Assembly: GCF_014337215.1 (NCBI RefSeq)
Contig: NZ_CP060635.1
Location: 2,307,501 to 2,371,500, forward strand
Length of the DNA stretch: 64,000 nt
Direction: 5' to 3'
Source of the DNA: Wansuia hejianensis
GTDB taxonomy: Bacteria; Bacillota; Clostridia; Lachnospirales; Lachnospiraceae
Position numbers and translations under genes: made by a program. Below, one piece after another: positions 42,145 through 51,257 of this stretch (within the stretch, counting starts at the first letter, position 1; each line of letters begins with the position of its first letter). The notes beneath the pieces were generated by a model that saw only the letters and a program-made list of their open reading frames with translations, did no database searches and was not told the origin of the DNA.

Positions 42145-42242
42145 GAGCTTTGACACCTTTCTTTTCCTGACGTATTTTTATTATCAACGGGGCGGTTATC
42201 CGCCATTTCACAGCGATACCCGGCTTGGGGTATTCCGTATAA

Positions 42243-42271
42243 ATTATAATGCATTGCAATACCAAAAGCAA
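42243..42271 (-). promoter_or_regulatory. purC-purB promoter
   Basis: -35 TTGCTT (42271-42266), 17-bp spacer, -10 TATAAT (42248-42243). The 90-nt leader contains two small hairpins (ATACCC/GGGTAT and GGCGG-ATAA-CCGCC). No purine riboswitch fold recognised. Confidence 0.65.
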
Positions 42272-42295
42272 TGCAAATTTAAAATGCACGATGCC

Positions 42296-43054
42296 TTACA
42301 TCTGGTGAAAACGCCCTAAAAATCCCTTCATCCTGGCATTTCCCGAAGAAAATACCTGTTCCGGCGTACCCTCCTCCGCAATCACCCCCTGATCCATGAA
42401 CACAATACGGTCAGATATATCTCTGGCGAACTGCATCTCATGCGTGACAATGACCATCGTTATATCCAGATCAGCCAGTGAACGGATGACCTTCAGCACT
42501 TCTCCGGTCAGCTCCGGATCCAGGGCCGATGTGGGTTCATCAAAGAAAAGTATTTTGGGATTCAGAGCCAGTGCCCTGGCAATGGCCACACGCTGGCACT
42601 GGCCGCCCGACAGCTGGCAGGGATATGCGTTTTCCTTATCCTCCAGCCCCATTTTTCTCAGCAGCTCTCTGGCTTCGTCCCAGACCTCCTCCCGGTTCCG
42701 CTTCTGTACGTGGATCGGAGCATCCGTGATATTTTTCATTACAGAATAGTGAGGAAACAGGTTAAAATTTTGAAAGACCATCCCGAAATAGCTGCGGACT
42801 CGCTTCATCGCTTCCCCTTTTACATAGACTGCCCTGCCCTCACGGGCCGTGGCGGCCTGCTCGCCCAGGTAGAATATCTCTCCCCCGTCAATGGCCTCCA
42901 GCATGGTGGCACACCGGAGCAGCGTTGATTTTCCCGAACCGGAGGGTCCGATGATTGAAAGGATTTCTCCTTCCTCTACGGAAACCGAAATATCCTTCAA
43001 CACTTCCAGCCCGTCAAATTCTTTTTGTATATGATTCATTTCCAAAAGGCTCAT
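42296..43054 (-). CDS. Polar amino-acid ABC transporter, ATP-binding protein
   Basis: 252 aa. Walker A GPSGSGKST, Q-loop MVFQNFNLFPHYSVMKNI, signature LSGGQCQRVAIARAL, Walker B ILFFDEPTSALDPELTGEV, H-loop VTHE. This matches the GlnQ/ArtP subfamily. Residues about 70-82 (ATAREGRAVYVKG) form an insertion between Walker A and the Q-loop. Third gene of a binding protein-permease-ATPase operon. Confidence 0.93.
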   Translation of the reverse strand: MSLLEMNHIQKEFDGLEVLKDISVSVEEGEILSIIGPSGSGKSTLLRCATMLEAIDGGEIFYLGEQAATAREGRAVYVKGEAMKRVRSYFGMVFQNFNLFPHYSVMKNITDAPIHVQKRNREEVWDEARELLRKMGLEDKENAYPCQLSGGQCQRVAIARALALNPKILFFDEPTSALDPELTGEVLKVIRSLADLDITMVIVTHEMQFARDISDRIVFMDQGVIAEEGTPEQVFSSGNARMKGFLGRFHQM

Positions 43055-43066
43055 ACCGGTTTCCTC

Positions 43067-43714
43067 CTAATGATAGTAATCCAGTTTCTTCTCAATCCGT
43101 TCCATCACCCATGCCACAACGAAGTTAAAGACATAATAGAAAATTCCGGCAATAAAGAGCGGGAGCACCGTAGTTTCAGCAGCCGCAATCTGCTTTGCCG
43201 CCGCGAACATCTCCACATAGGACAGTGAATACACAAGAGAGGTATCCTTTACCAGCGTAATTACCTCATTCGTCACAGAAGGCATTACGATTTTAACCAC
43301 CTGGGGAAGAATAATCTTGAGAAAGGTCTGGCGCCTTCCATATCCCAGCAGCTGGGCTGCTTCATACTGGCCTCTCGGAATTGATTCAATTCCGGAACGG
43401 TAAATCTCCGCAAAATACGCCGCGTAATTCAGCGAACAGCCCAGAATGATCGCGGTAAACTTATAGCCTCCGATATTCATTCCCCACAGATAGTATGGAG
43501 CGAAATACCAGATTAAGAGCTGCAGCATCAGCGGGGTTCCCCGCATGATGGAGATAAAGATCTTGACCAGCCAGCTAACCGGCTTAAACCGGCACACCCG
43601 GCCAAAATACACGATCATTCCCACGGGCAGCGAAATAACCAGAGTCAGCGCAAAAATAAGGCAGGTCTGCCCAAACCCTCCTGCCAGCTTCTCCAACATC
43701 ACTTGAAAGCTCAT
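43067..43714 (-). CDS. Polar amino-acid ABC transporter, permease
   Basis: The start at 43714 (MSFQVMLEKLAGGFGQTC) has GGGAGG seven bases upstream; 215 aa with about five membrane helices. EAA loop: RSGIESIPRGQYEAAQLLGYGRRQTFLKIILPQ, as in HisM/GlnP-type permeases. A single permease gene, so it probably acts as a homodimer with the ATPase. Confidence 0.93.
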   Translation of the reverse strand: MSFQVMLEKLAGGFGQTCLIFALTLVISLPVGMIVYFGRVCRFKPVSWLVKIFISIMRGTPLMLQLLIWYFAPYYLWGMNIGGYKFTAIILGCSLNYAAYFAEIYRSGIESIPRGQYEAAQLLGYGRRQTFLKIILPQVVKIVMPSVTNEVITLVKDTSLVYSLSYVEMFAAAKQIAAAETTVLPLFIAGIFYYVFNFVVAWVMERIEKKLDYYH

Positions 43715-43781
43715 ACACGATCCTCCCAGAAACAAGCGCGCCCCACGGGTAAATCCCGCGGGGTCTGCTGCTTTTTTTGCT

Positions 43782-44705
43782 TTATTCGGCCTTCAGGCTC
43801 ACCATATCCGCAATTTCGTATTTCTCTGCCAGCTCTGCCACTTTTCCGTCATTCGCCAGCTTCTGAAGATCTGCGTTTACAATGTCGCACAGTGCCTGGT
43901 TGCCTTTCTTGAAGCCGATCGCATATTCTTCAGTGTTCAGCGTCTCATCCAGCATCTTAAAGCCCTCTCCTCTGGAATTCAGCTGATATTTGGCCACGCC
44001 GATATCGATTGCCAGAGCATCCAGAGCGCCTGCCTGAAGCTCCGTGAACGCCGTATTGTAATCAGCAAACTCATTCAATGACGAGAAGGTATCGGACAGT
44101 TCCTTCTTGCCTCCCTCTTCATCGCTCTGAAGCACGTCCAGCGCCGCAGACGCAGCCTGTACGCCCACTACCTTTCCGGCCAGATCCGTCAGCTTATCGA
44201 TTCCGGAATTCTCGGCTACCACGATCACCTGGCTGTTGTCCACATAAGGAATAGAGAACGTATAGTCATCCTCACGGCCATTCATGGTGAATCCGTTCCA
44301 GATACAGTCGATAGATCCGGACTCCAGCTCCATATCCTTGGAATCCCAGTTAATCGGCTTTTTCTCCAGCTCCCAGCCCTCCAGATCACAGACAGCCTGA
44401 GCCAGCTCCAGGTCGAATCCGGTATATTCACCGTCTTCGCCCATATATCCATAGGGCGGATACTCCGCATCAAACCCTACCGTAAAGACGCCGTCTTCCA
44501 CACCGGTCCCGGCGCCTTCAGAAGAAGTGCTCTTGGAAGCCGCGCTGCTGTCAGATTTGCTCTCGCTGGAAGCAGATGAAACGCCGGATGACGTACTCTT
44601 TGATTCAGATTTAGAACTCCCCGCAGCCGCGTTCCCGCTTCCGCACCCTGCCAGCGCTGCCGCCATTGAAGCAGCCAGTATGCATACAACTATTTTCTTT
44701 TTCAT
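43782..44705 (-). CDS. Polar amino-acid ABC transporter, substrate-binding lipoprotein
   Basis: The start at 44705 (MKKKIVVCILAASMAAALAGCGSG) has GGAGG nearby; lipobox LAGC with Cys at 21; 307 aa. A Ser/Lys-rich linker (about 25-65) leads to the type 2 binding-protein fold: TVGFDAEYPPYGYMGEDGEYTGFDLELAQAV, GFTMNGREDDYTFSIPY, and DALAIDIGVAKYQL. The ligand is probably a polar amino acid; cystine-type relatives are the nearest by pattern, but specificity cannot be read. First gene of the operon, behind the promoter at 44804. Confidence 0.92.
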   Translation of the reverse strand: MKKKIVVCILAASMAAALAGCGSGNAAAGSSKSESKSTSSGVSSASSESKSDSSAASKSTSSEGAGTGVEDGVFTVGFDAEYPPYGYMGEDGEYTGFDLELAQAVCDLEGWELEKKPINWDSKDMELESGSIDCIWNGFTMNGREDDYTFSIPYVDNSQVIVVAENSGIDKLTDLAGKVVGVQAASAALDVLQSDEEGGKKELSDTFSSLNEFADYNTAFTELQAGALDALAIDIGVAKYQLNSRGEGFKMLDETLNTEEYAIGFKKGNQALCDIVNADLQKLANDGKVAELAEKYEIADMVSLKAE

Positions 44706-44803
44706 AATCCCTTTTCCTCCTTTGACTTGAAACACGCCCGCGCGGGAATTCACTCTTTTATCAATGAGCCACTCTACCACGCGAAACTGTATTCACAAGT
44801 GTT

Positions 44804-44833
44804 ATACTATCATACCGCCTGCAAATCTGTCAA
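44804..44833 (-). promoter_or_regulatory. Promoter of the amino-acid ABC operon
   Basis: -35 TTGACA (44833-44828), 18-bp spacer, -10 TAGTAT (44809-44804). Divergent from tetR; the tetR side has TATAAT at 44947-44952 without a good -35. The remaining spacer holds nothing further that I recognise. Confidence 0.65.
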
Positions 44834-44994
44834 CCGCCTTTCAAAGCCAAATACGGACAACCTGATGACACTTCCGCCGCCCCCTATATACTACCCCCTC
44901 CCCCTTGATTTCAAAACTGCAACATGTTAAACTTTTAATGGTTTTATATAATTTCAATTAACTCACAGTTTTTCATCCAGGGAGGGGTAAACCT

Positions 44995-45564
44995 ATGGCA
45001 GCAGGAACAGAATTCGCTATTGATAAAATCAAGAATGCTTTTACTTCGTTGTTAGGAAAACAGCCTTTTTCAAAAATAAAAACCGTAGATATCATCCGCG
45101 TAAGCGGTGTTTCCCATCAGACCTTCTACCGCCTGTTTCTGGATAAATATAATCTCGCAGAAACCGCCGTATTTGAGCTGCTTTGGAGTTTTCAGGCAAT
45201 CTACGGCCCCAACGCCACCTGGAAGGATACATCTTATTCTTTGCTTGCCATCATTTTAAACAACAAAGAATATTTTAAAAACCTTGTTACAGATCTGGAG
45301 GGCACGGAAATATTCCTGAAGGCCGTTTACAGAATTTCCAGGGAACTGACCGGCACAAGCGCCTCCTCCTACACCAGCCATATATGGCTCTGCACTATCC
45401 GTGAATGGATCACAGCAGGCTATAAAACTCCCATACCTGAGGTATATCATACGCTGTGCTCGAACCTTCCTGTCGGCGATATTCTGTCCGGCAAAGAGCT
45501 TGAGCGGGCAATCAGCAATTACGAGCAGCTTAACATGACGGCCTTCAAGCAAAGAAATCAATGA
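44995..45564 (+). CDS. TetR/AcrR-family transcriptional regulator
   Basis: 189 aa. An N-terminal helix-turn-helix (about 10-56) reads FTSLLGKQPFSKIKTVDIIRVSGVSHQTFYRLFLDKYNL, typical of the DhaS-like TetR group in Firmicutes. The C-terminal ligand domain is not assignable. GGGAGGGG before the ATG is a strong ribosome site. It is divergent from the amino-acid transporter and ends 2 bp from the convergent glycosidase stop, so it might control either; position cannot decide. Confidence 0.85.
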   Translation: MAAGTEFAIDKIKNAFTSLLGKQPFSKIKTVDIIRVSGVSHQTFYRLFLDKYNLAETAVFELLWSFQAIYGPNATWKDTSYSLLAIILNNKEYFKNLVTDLEGTEIFLKAVYRISRELTGTSASSYTSHIWLCTIREWITAGYKTPIPEVYHTLCSNLPVGDILSGKELERAISNYEQLNMTAFKQRNQ

Positions 45565-45566
45565 TT

Positions 45567-47003
45567 TCAGTCAAGCTCTTTCCCATTAGAACATATAACC
45601 TTCTGATACCAGTAGAACGAATCTTTCCTGATTCTCTCCAGGCTCCCTGTTCCGTCATCGTACTTATCGACAAAAATCTGGCCATATCTCTTTCTCATCT
45701 CGCCGGTGGTGGCGCTCACAAGATCGATACATCCCCAGCAGGTGTATCCCATGAGATCAACCCCGTCCTCCGTAGCAAGCTCCATCTGACGGATATGCTC
45801 TCTCATATAATCGATTCTGTAGATATCATGGACCCTGCCGTCAACAATCTCGTCAAAGGCGCCCAGGCCGTTCTCTACCACCATTACAGGTATCCTGTAG
45901 CGGTCATACGTCTCATTCAGGGCATACCGCAAGCCCTCCGGATCGATCTGCCAGCCCCAGTCGCTGGCCTTCAGATACGGGTTCTTCTTTCCGTTTGTGA
46001 GATTGCCGCCTATGCTGTTCTCCTCGCCGCTCTCTCCCACGCATACCGACATATAGTACGAAAAGCTGGTGAAATCCACCGTTCCTTCCTTCAAAATATT
46101 CAAATCGCCGTCCTCAATGGACAGGGACACCTGATGCTCCTTCCACAGTCTTTCCGCAAAATATGGATATTCCCCTTTTATCTGCACGTCATTGCAATAC
46201 CAGTTATCATCCTGCATAAATCTCTGCGCGGTGAGGATATCCGTGGGATTGCAGGTTCCGGGATACGCCGCCAGAAAAGCGGTCATATTTCCCATTTTGC
46301 ACTCCGGATAGTTTTCATGGGCATACTTTACCGTCCTTGCAGAAGCAACGAACTGATGATGGAGCGCCTGATATCTGTCCTGCTCCGTGCGCCTGATCGT
46401 GTCAATCGGGCCTTCAAAATCACGGATCATGCTGGTAGCCACGATATCTCCCATCAGCATCTGAGCGCAGTTGATCTCATTAAAGGTAATCCAGTATTTA
46501 ACCTTATCGTGATATCTGTCGAGGATTGCCTCCGCGTAGCGCACATAGCATCCTATCGTCTCCCTTGACAGCCAGCCGTTGTTTTTTCTGGCGAGTTCAA
46601 AAGGCATTTCATAGTGAGAAATAGTAACCAGCGGCTCTATGCCGTATCTGATGCATTCATCAAACACACGGTCATAGAACTGAAGCCCTGCCTCGTTTGG
46701 CGTTTCCTCCATACCCGTAGGAAAGATTCTAGACCACGCGATGGAAAGACGGAAGCATTTATAGCCCATCTCTCCGAGAAGCGCAATGTCTTCCTTGTAA
46801 TGATGGTAAAAATCACTGGCTTCATGGCTGGGATACAGCCGGTCCGCGTGAATTGCCTGTGTAAACCACTTAGCCTCATCCCGGCTGCCATTGGTACACA
46901 TATCCGATATAGAGACTCCTTTTCCATCTGCGTTCCATCCTCCCTCAAACTGGTTGGCGGCCGTTGCTCCGCCCCACAGGAATCCTTCTTTAAACATATA
47001 CAT
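45567..47003 (-). CDS. Glycoside hydrolase family 1, probable 6-phospho-beta-glycosidase
   Basis: 478 aa (beta/alpha)8 barrel. FLWGGATAANQFEGGWNADGKG at the N-terminus, acid/base Glu in WITFNEINC, nucleophile Glu in VVENGLGAFDE. Near the C-terminus SATTGEMRKRYGQIFVD resembles the SxxxKKRYGFIYVD phosphate-binding loop of 6-phospho-beta-glucosidases. No PTS is near; instead a ROK kinase lies directly upstream and could supply the phosphorylated substrate. Last gene of the long operon starting at 55258. Confidence 0.9.
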   Translation of the reverse strand: MYMFKEGFLWGGATAANQFEGGWNADGKGVSISDMCTNGSRDEAKWFTQAIHADRLYPSHEASDFYHHYKEDIALLGEMGYKCFRLSIAWSRIFPTGMEETPNEAGLQFYDRVFDECIRYGIEPLVTISHYEMPFELARKNNGWLSRETIGCYVRYAEAILDRYHDKVKYWITFNEINCAQMLMGDIVATSMIRDFEGPIDTIRRTEQDRYQALHHQFVASARTVKYAHENYPECKMGNMTAFLAAYPGTCNPTDILTAQRFMQDDNWYCNDVQIKGEYPYFAERLWKEHQVSLSIEDGDLNILKEGTVDFTSFSYYMSVCVGESGEENSIGGNLTNGKKNPYLKASDWGWQIDPEGLRYALNETYDRYRIPVMVVENGLGAFDEIVDGRVHDIYRIDYMREHIRQMELATEDGVDLMGYTCWGCIDLVSATTGEMRKRYGQIFVDKYDDGTGSLERIRKDSFYWYQKVICSNGKELD

Positions 47004-47024
47004 ATCCTCCTTCTGTCCTGGTAA

Positions 47025-48014
47025 TCATTGATTTACACAACGTCCAATATAATGATAGGCGGCGCCATACAGATTTGCCTCGCCAAGATAAGTGCTTCTG
47101 ACCACCTCCGCGCTCATCAGGCCGTTCATTCCAAAACCGGCATCATATTTTGCGAGCTCGGCCTTCAGATCCGTGAGAACGGTTTCCCCCATACTCAGCC
47201 CGCCGCCTATCACAATGCGGTCCGGCGCATAGCAGATTTGGGCGTTGAACACCATCGCTCCCAGAGCGGTAATAAAATCCTGATATACCCTGAGCGCGTC
47301 CCTGTCCCCTTCTTTCACCCAGGCAAAGAACTGCTTTCCATCCGCCACTGTTTTCCCGGGTTCACCGTCCATCGCCGGAAAATACTTTCCGAGTACCGTA
47401 TCCAGAAACAGAAGGGTGGGAGCCGCGTCCTGCACGGACAGGTCTAAATTTTTCATTTTGCAGAGCTTATAGGTGATGCCGAGGGCTCCGACAGCCATCG
47501 TCGCGCAGGACATCATGCTGTAATCGCCCGGCCTGCACACCGTATAGGAAAATTCGCCCGCATTAAAGCCTTTTCCGCTGTGTACCCTATGATCCTTGAT
47601 CAGTCCGCCGGCGATGCCGCTTCCGAGTATCATGACTATCCCATCATCCACATCCGCCAGCGAGCCCTTCCACGCTTCAGAAAGAGCGCCGCATTTTCCG
47701 TCGTTTTCAACGGCAGCGGGAAGCCCGCAGCGATCATGCACCATCTCCGTTATGCTGCATCCATGCAGTATCTCGTCATACACTCCGCTTCCCAGAAGAA
47801 CACCGCTGTCAGGATCAATATTCCCAGGCAGGCTGATTCCGATTCCTTCAATCGCACCTTTAAATTCATGGCAGAGCTTTTCTGCCGTATCCAAAAACTC
47901 ATTCGCCGAATTCAGCGGAGCAGGGCGTTTGCCTGATGTTAAAAGTGTCGCGTTTTCATCAATTACTCCGTATTTTACAGAGCTGCCGCCAAAGTCAAGC
48001 GCCAGGATTTTCAT
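47025..48014 (-). CDS. ROK-family sugar kinase, candidate beta-glucoside kinase
   Basis: 329 aa. ALDFGGSSVKYGVID (phosphate loop, N-terminal ATPase motif), GIGISLPGNID, VENDGKCGALSEAW with the catalytic Asp, and IVIGGGLSMGE. The zinc-binding CxCGxxGC motif of many ROK kinases is absent: the region reads GEFSYTVCRPGDYSMMSC. ROK beta-glucoside kinases (BglK) phosphorylate intact disaccharides at the 6 position for a GH1 6-phospho-glucosidase, which fits the next gene. The substrate remains inferred. Confidence 0.87.
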   Translation of the reverse strand: MKILALDFGGSSVKYGVIDENATLLTSGKRPAPLNSANEFLDTAEKLCHEFKGAIEGIGISLPGNIDPDSGVLLGSGVYDEILHGCSITEMVHDRCGLPAAVENDGKCGALSEAWKGSLADVDDGIVMILGSGIAGGLIKDHRVHSGKGFNAGEFSYTVCRPGDYSMMSCATMAVGALGITYKLCKMKNLDLSVQDAAPTLLFLDTVLGKYFPAMDGEPGKTVADGKQFFAWVKEGDRDALRVYQDFITALGAMVFNAQICYAPDRIVIGGGLSMGETVLTDLKAELAKYDAGFGMNGLMSAEVVRSTYLGEANLYGAAYHYIGRCVNQ

Positions 48015-48099
48015 GTCTGTTTATTTCCTCCCTTATTACAGAAATGGGAGAAAGTACTCAATTCCTTCCCCCCACTTCCTTTATTTTATACATTGTCTG

Positions 48100-49065
48100 T
48101 TATGCTGCCGCCCCTGCTCTTCTCTTGCTGAAGACTTTCTTCAGATCATCCGAATAAGAGGAGATGACCATAAAGAGCACTACGAACGCAGCGATAATCA
48201 CCTTATTATACGAGGTGGGCAGGCCGATTGCCATCATTCCCATTTTCAGGACCTGAGTGATCAGCGCGCCACTGTAGATGGCAAATATAATATTGCCTTT
48301 CCCACAGATTGCCATTCCGATCAGAACGCACATCATGGCGTCAAATACCGTCGCCGCGCTTCCGAGAGTCCCTGAAACTGCTGAGCATACGCTGGATCTG
48401 CTGAGGGTCATAATGCAGTACAGACCCGCGAACAAGCCTGATATGATAATCGCCTTTGTCTTTGTATTGAGCGCGCTGATGCCGTTGGTCTGGGCAACCG
48501 TCGGATTGCTTCCCACTGCGCGTACATTATAGCCCAGTTTGTTCTTGTAATAAAAATACGCCGCAACTGCAAAACAGATAATAAATACGATCACCTCATA
48601 AGGCAGGGTGCCGAGAATCATGTATTCCGGTGTGAGATGCGTTCCCGCACCACCGTATATGATTCTTGTCACACTCTCGAAAATAAGGCAAATGCCTATG
48701 GATACGATCAGCGTCGGAATTTTCAGGAACCTGTAGGCCAGTCCCACTGCAACTCCCATGATCAGCGAAAGTACGATACAAAGAACGACAACGCCCAATA
48801 CACCCAGCCGCATTCCCATGGCCATGTTTCCCGCTACGATAGACGCCAGGACAAACCTCGCACCTATCGAAAAATCCCAGTTTCCAACCTTCATGTTGAA
48901 TAACACACCCCAGCCCAGGACTGCCGGCGCAAACCCCTGCCTGAGCAGAGACGCGATCGCTTCCACAGACCTTGTGGCTGGCGATATCGCCAACAGCAGC
49001 ACGACAATCATTATGGGAGCGGCTGCCGCCAGCGCATTCTTTTTTATAGCCGAAACAACATTCAT
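48100..49065 (-). CDS. Ribose/galactoside-type sugar ABC transporter permease 2
   Basis: The start at 49065 (MNVVSAIKKNALAAAAP) has GAGGTG six bases upstream; 321 aa, about ten membrane segments. FSIGARFVLASIVAGNMAM and AVGSNPTVAQTNGISALNTKTKAIIISGLFAGLYCIM are RbsC/MglC-like. Together with the permease at 50325 it would form a heterodimeric channel, unlike the single RbsC of classical systems. Confidence 0.9.
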   Translation of the reverse strand: MNVVSAIKKNALAAAAPIMIVVLLLAISPATRSVEAIASLLRQGFAPAVLGWGVLFNMKVGNWDFSIGARFVLASIVAGNMAMGMRLGVLGVVVLCIVLSLIMGVAVGLAYRFLKIPTLIVSIGICLIFESVTRIIYGGAGTHLTPEYMILGTLPYEVIVFIICFAVAAYFYYKNKLGYNVRAVGSNPTVAQTNGISALNTKTKAIIISGLFAGLYCIMTLSRSSVCSAVSGTLGSAATVFDAMMCVLIGMAICGKGNIIFAIYSGALITQVLKMGMMAIGLPTSYNKVIIAAFVVLFMVISSYSDDLKKVFSKRRAGAAA

Positions 49066-49084
49066 TCGTTTCACCTCAATCTGA

Positions 49085-50293
49085 TCAGATTCCAACAGCC
49101 TCTTTTACAAATTCGATGTTCCAGTCGTCAAGGACTGCCTGATAATCCTCTGCGGTCACATCCGGTCCTACGAGGCTTTTGATCAGTTCATCGCTGTAAA
49201 GCTGTACATCCGGGTTATCCACGTACTTTGAGAAGATTTCCATTTCCTCTGTGCTCGTGATCAGAAGCGGGGAAAGCGACCACACGGCTACCTGATCAGA
49301 AATCTCATTTCCACGCACTCTGTTTACCAGTGAAAGGAAGGAAACCAGGCATTCGGAGGTATAACCGCCGCAGCTCGCCGCGATCCAGCCCTGCTCAAAG
49401 GCTTCCTGATTTCCATCAAAGGTATCAAATGCGGCTACCTTAACAGATCCGGGCTCCCGTCCCGATGCGTTCAGAGCAGTGATAATTCCCTCGCCGACAC
49501 CTGCGGTGCCTGACGCGGCGAGTATCCCTTCCATGTCAGAGTAAAGAGTGAGAAAGTTGTTGACGCTGTTTACATTCGCCGAGGCGTCGCCGGATACCAG
49601 CCTTGATTCCGCCAGAACCTCCACGCCGTATTCCTCACAGCCATCCGCAAATCCCTGATTTCTCTCAACCATCATGCCGTCGTTGGGATCTCCGGTAAGC
49701 ACACATACCTTTTTGATGCCCTGATCCGCCAGGACCTTCACCATCTCCTTACATACATCATAGCTGTTGTCATAAATTCTGTTGACAAAATACGGGTTCG
49801 CTTCGCACGCAGCCAGGATTTCTTCATCAGAAATCTGGCGGTTGCTGATGGACCAGTAAACGCCCGCGTTCTGGCAGGCAGTTCCCAGCTGAAGATTTGC
49901 CGATGTATCCATGGGAATAAAATAGATACCCTGGCATCCAGCGCTGATCAGATTTTCACAGTCTGTAAGCTCATCGGCCGTTGTGTAGCTTCCCAGCTTC
50001 CAGATCAGCTCTACGTTGAGTATTTCTGCCGCGTGATTGGCCCATGAATAAAAGGTCCCGCCCATCGCGTCGGTATTTCCATACCAAATCATTCCGATTT
50101 TAATTTTCTCTTCCTTTGATGCATCCGCGCCGGCGGCTGATGAAGCGTTCCCATCATCTGAGAGCTGCGCCGGCGCGCTCTGATCCGCTGAACTTGTGCC
50201 GGCGGATACACTCGTTGAATCGGAACCGCCGCAGGCAGTGAGTCCCAAACACATTGCTGCTGCCATCACTATGGCAAGAATTCTTTTTTTCAT
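49085..50293 (-). CDS. Sugar ABC transporter substrate-binding lipoprotein (type 1 fold)
   Basis: 402 aa. Signal peptide MKKRILAIVMAAAMCLGLTACGGS with lipobox and Cys at 21, a Ser/Ala-rich linker to about 60, then a periplasmic-binding-protein-like I fold: KIGMIWYGNTDAMGGTFYSWANHAAEIL, ISAGCQGIYFIPMDTS, KKVCVLTGDPNDGMMVERNQGFADGC, and AAFDTFDGNQEAFEQGWIAASCGGYT. The insertion of this gene between the two permeases is unusual. The ligand is probably a glycoside or sugar, given the rest of the operon. Confidence 0.88.
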   Translation of the reverse strand: MKKRILAIVMAAAMCLGLTACGGSDSTSVSAGTSSADQSAPAQLSDDGNASSAAGADASKEEKIKIGMIWYGNTDAMGGTFYSWANHAAEILNVELIWKLGSYTTADELTDCENLISAGCQGIYFIPMDTSANLQLGTACQNAGVYWSISNRQISDEEILAACEANPYFVNRIYDNSYDVCKEMVKVLADQGIKKVCVLTGDPNDGMMVERNQGFADGCEEYGVEVLAESRLVSGDASANVNSVNNFLTLYSDMEGILAASGTAGVGEGIITALNASGREPGSVKVAAFDTFDGNQEAFEQGWIAASCGGYTSECLVSFLSLVNRVRGNEISDQVAVWSLSPLLITSTEEMEIFSKYVDNPDVQLYSDELIKSLVGPDVTAEDYQAVLDDWNIEFVKEAVGI

Positions 50294-50324
50294 TTTCTTT
50301 TCTCTCCTTTTTGTTTTTTATATC

Positions 50325-51239
50325 TCAGACGATCACTTCATACTGTGACCGGTCTATGGATATCGTTACTGTAAACAGGAAGAACGCCGCCTTGACAATA
50401 TCCACATAGTTGGCGTCCAGCCCCCACAGCGTAAGGCCGTTATTAAGTATGTAGAAGATTAAGGTACCTATCACCGCTGAGCGCATCTTCGATGAAGATC
50501 CCCCGGTCATCGACATTCCGCCGAGGCTGAGAGCCAGCAATACATTTGTCTCAAGATTCGTACCAATGCTCGAGACGATATTGGGGCTTCGCACAACCGT
50601 CAGGCACGCGGCAATCCCCAGGGTCAGTCCGCTGAGCACAAAGGCGATGGTTTTATATTTGGATACACTGATACCACTGAGCTCCGCCGCTTTGGGATTG
50701 GTTCCGATCAGCTTCTGGTATTTTCCTATCTTTGTAAAATTGAACAAAAGGACCCCCACAGCCACCACTATGACCAGAACAATGATAAAAAACCCAATAT
50801 GGTTCAGCGCTGCCGCCTGAACCAACAGCATCGACTGCGTAGAGCAGACACTCTCTGCGATTCCGCGGCCCGCGAACATCAGGCAGAGCCCGGCTATAAA
50901 GGCAGGCACCTTTCCCTTTATATGCAGCACTGCAGAAAACAAGCCGCATAAAACGCCGATCACGATGCACATGAGGAAAAACAGCCACAGGTTATTTCCG
51001 ACGATCAAATAAGCGAACACACAGCTCATGGCACATGCGCCGCCCAATGAGAAATCCAGGTTGTTATGGGCCATTACAAACGCCGTACCGACTGCCGCCA
51101 CCATGGTAATTGCAGACTGCAAGATCAGGCTCTGAAGATTATTCCATTTCAAAAACATCCCGCTGGTAGTGACCGAAAACAGTACAAACAGAATAATAAG
51201 TCCGGCAATCGGGACAATCTTTCTAATTATATCTATCAT
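50325..51239 (-). CDS. Ribose/galactoside-type sugar ABC transporter permease 1
   Basis: 304 aa with about nine to ten membrane helices. MVAAVGTAFVMAHNNLDFSLGGACAMSCVFAYLIV and GTNPKAAELSGISVSKYKTIAFVLSGLTLGIAACL match the RbsC family; LLALSLGGMSMTGGSSSKMRSAVIGTLIFYIL near the C-terminus. It follows the ATPase by 18 bp and pairs with the permease at 48100. Confidence 0.9.
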   Translation of the reverse strand: MIDIIRKIVPIAGLIILFVLFSVTTSGMFLKWNNLQSLILQSAITMVAAVGTAFVMAHNNLDFSLGGACAMSCVFAYLIVGNNLWLFFLMCIVIGVLCGLFSAVLHIKGKVPAFIAGLCLMFAGRGIAESVCSTQSMLLVQAAALNHIGFFIIVLVIVVAVGVLLFNFTKIGKYQKLIGTNPKAAELSGISVSKYKTIAFVLSGLTLGIAACLTVVRSPNIVSSIGTNLETNVLLALSLGGMSMTGGSSSKMRSAVIGTLIFYILNNGLTLWGLDANYVDIVKAAFFLFTVTISIDRSQYEVIV

Positions 51240-51257
51240 GTCGATGATTCTCCTTCC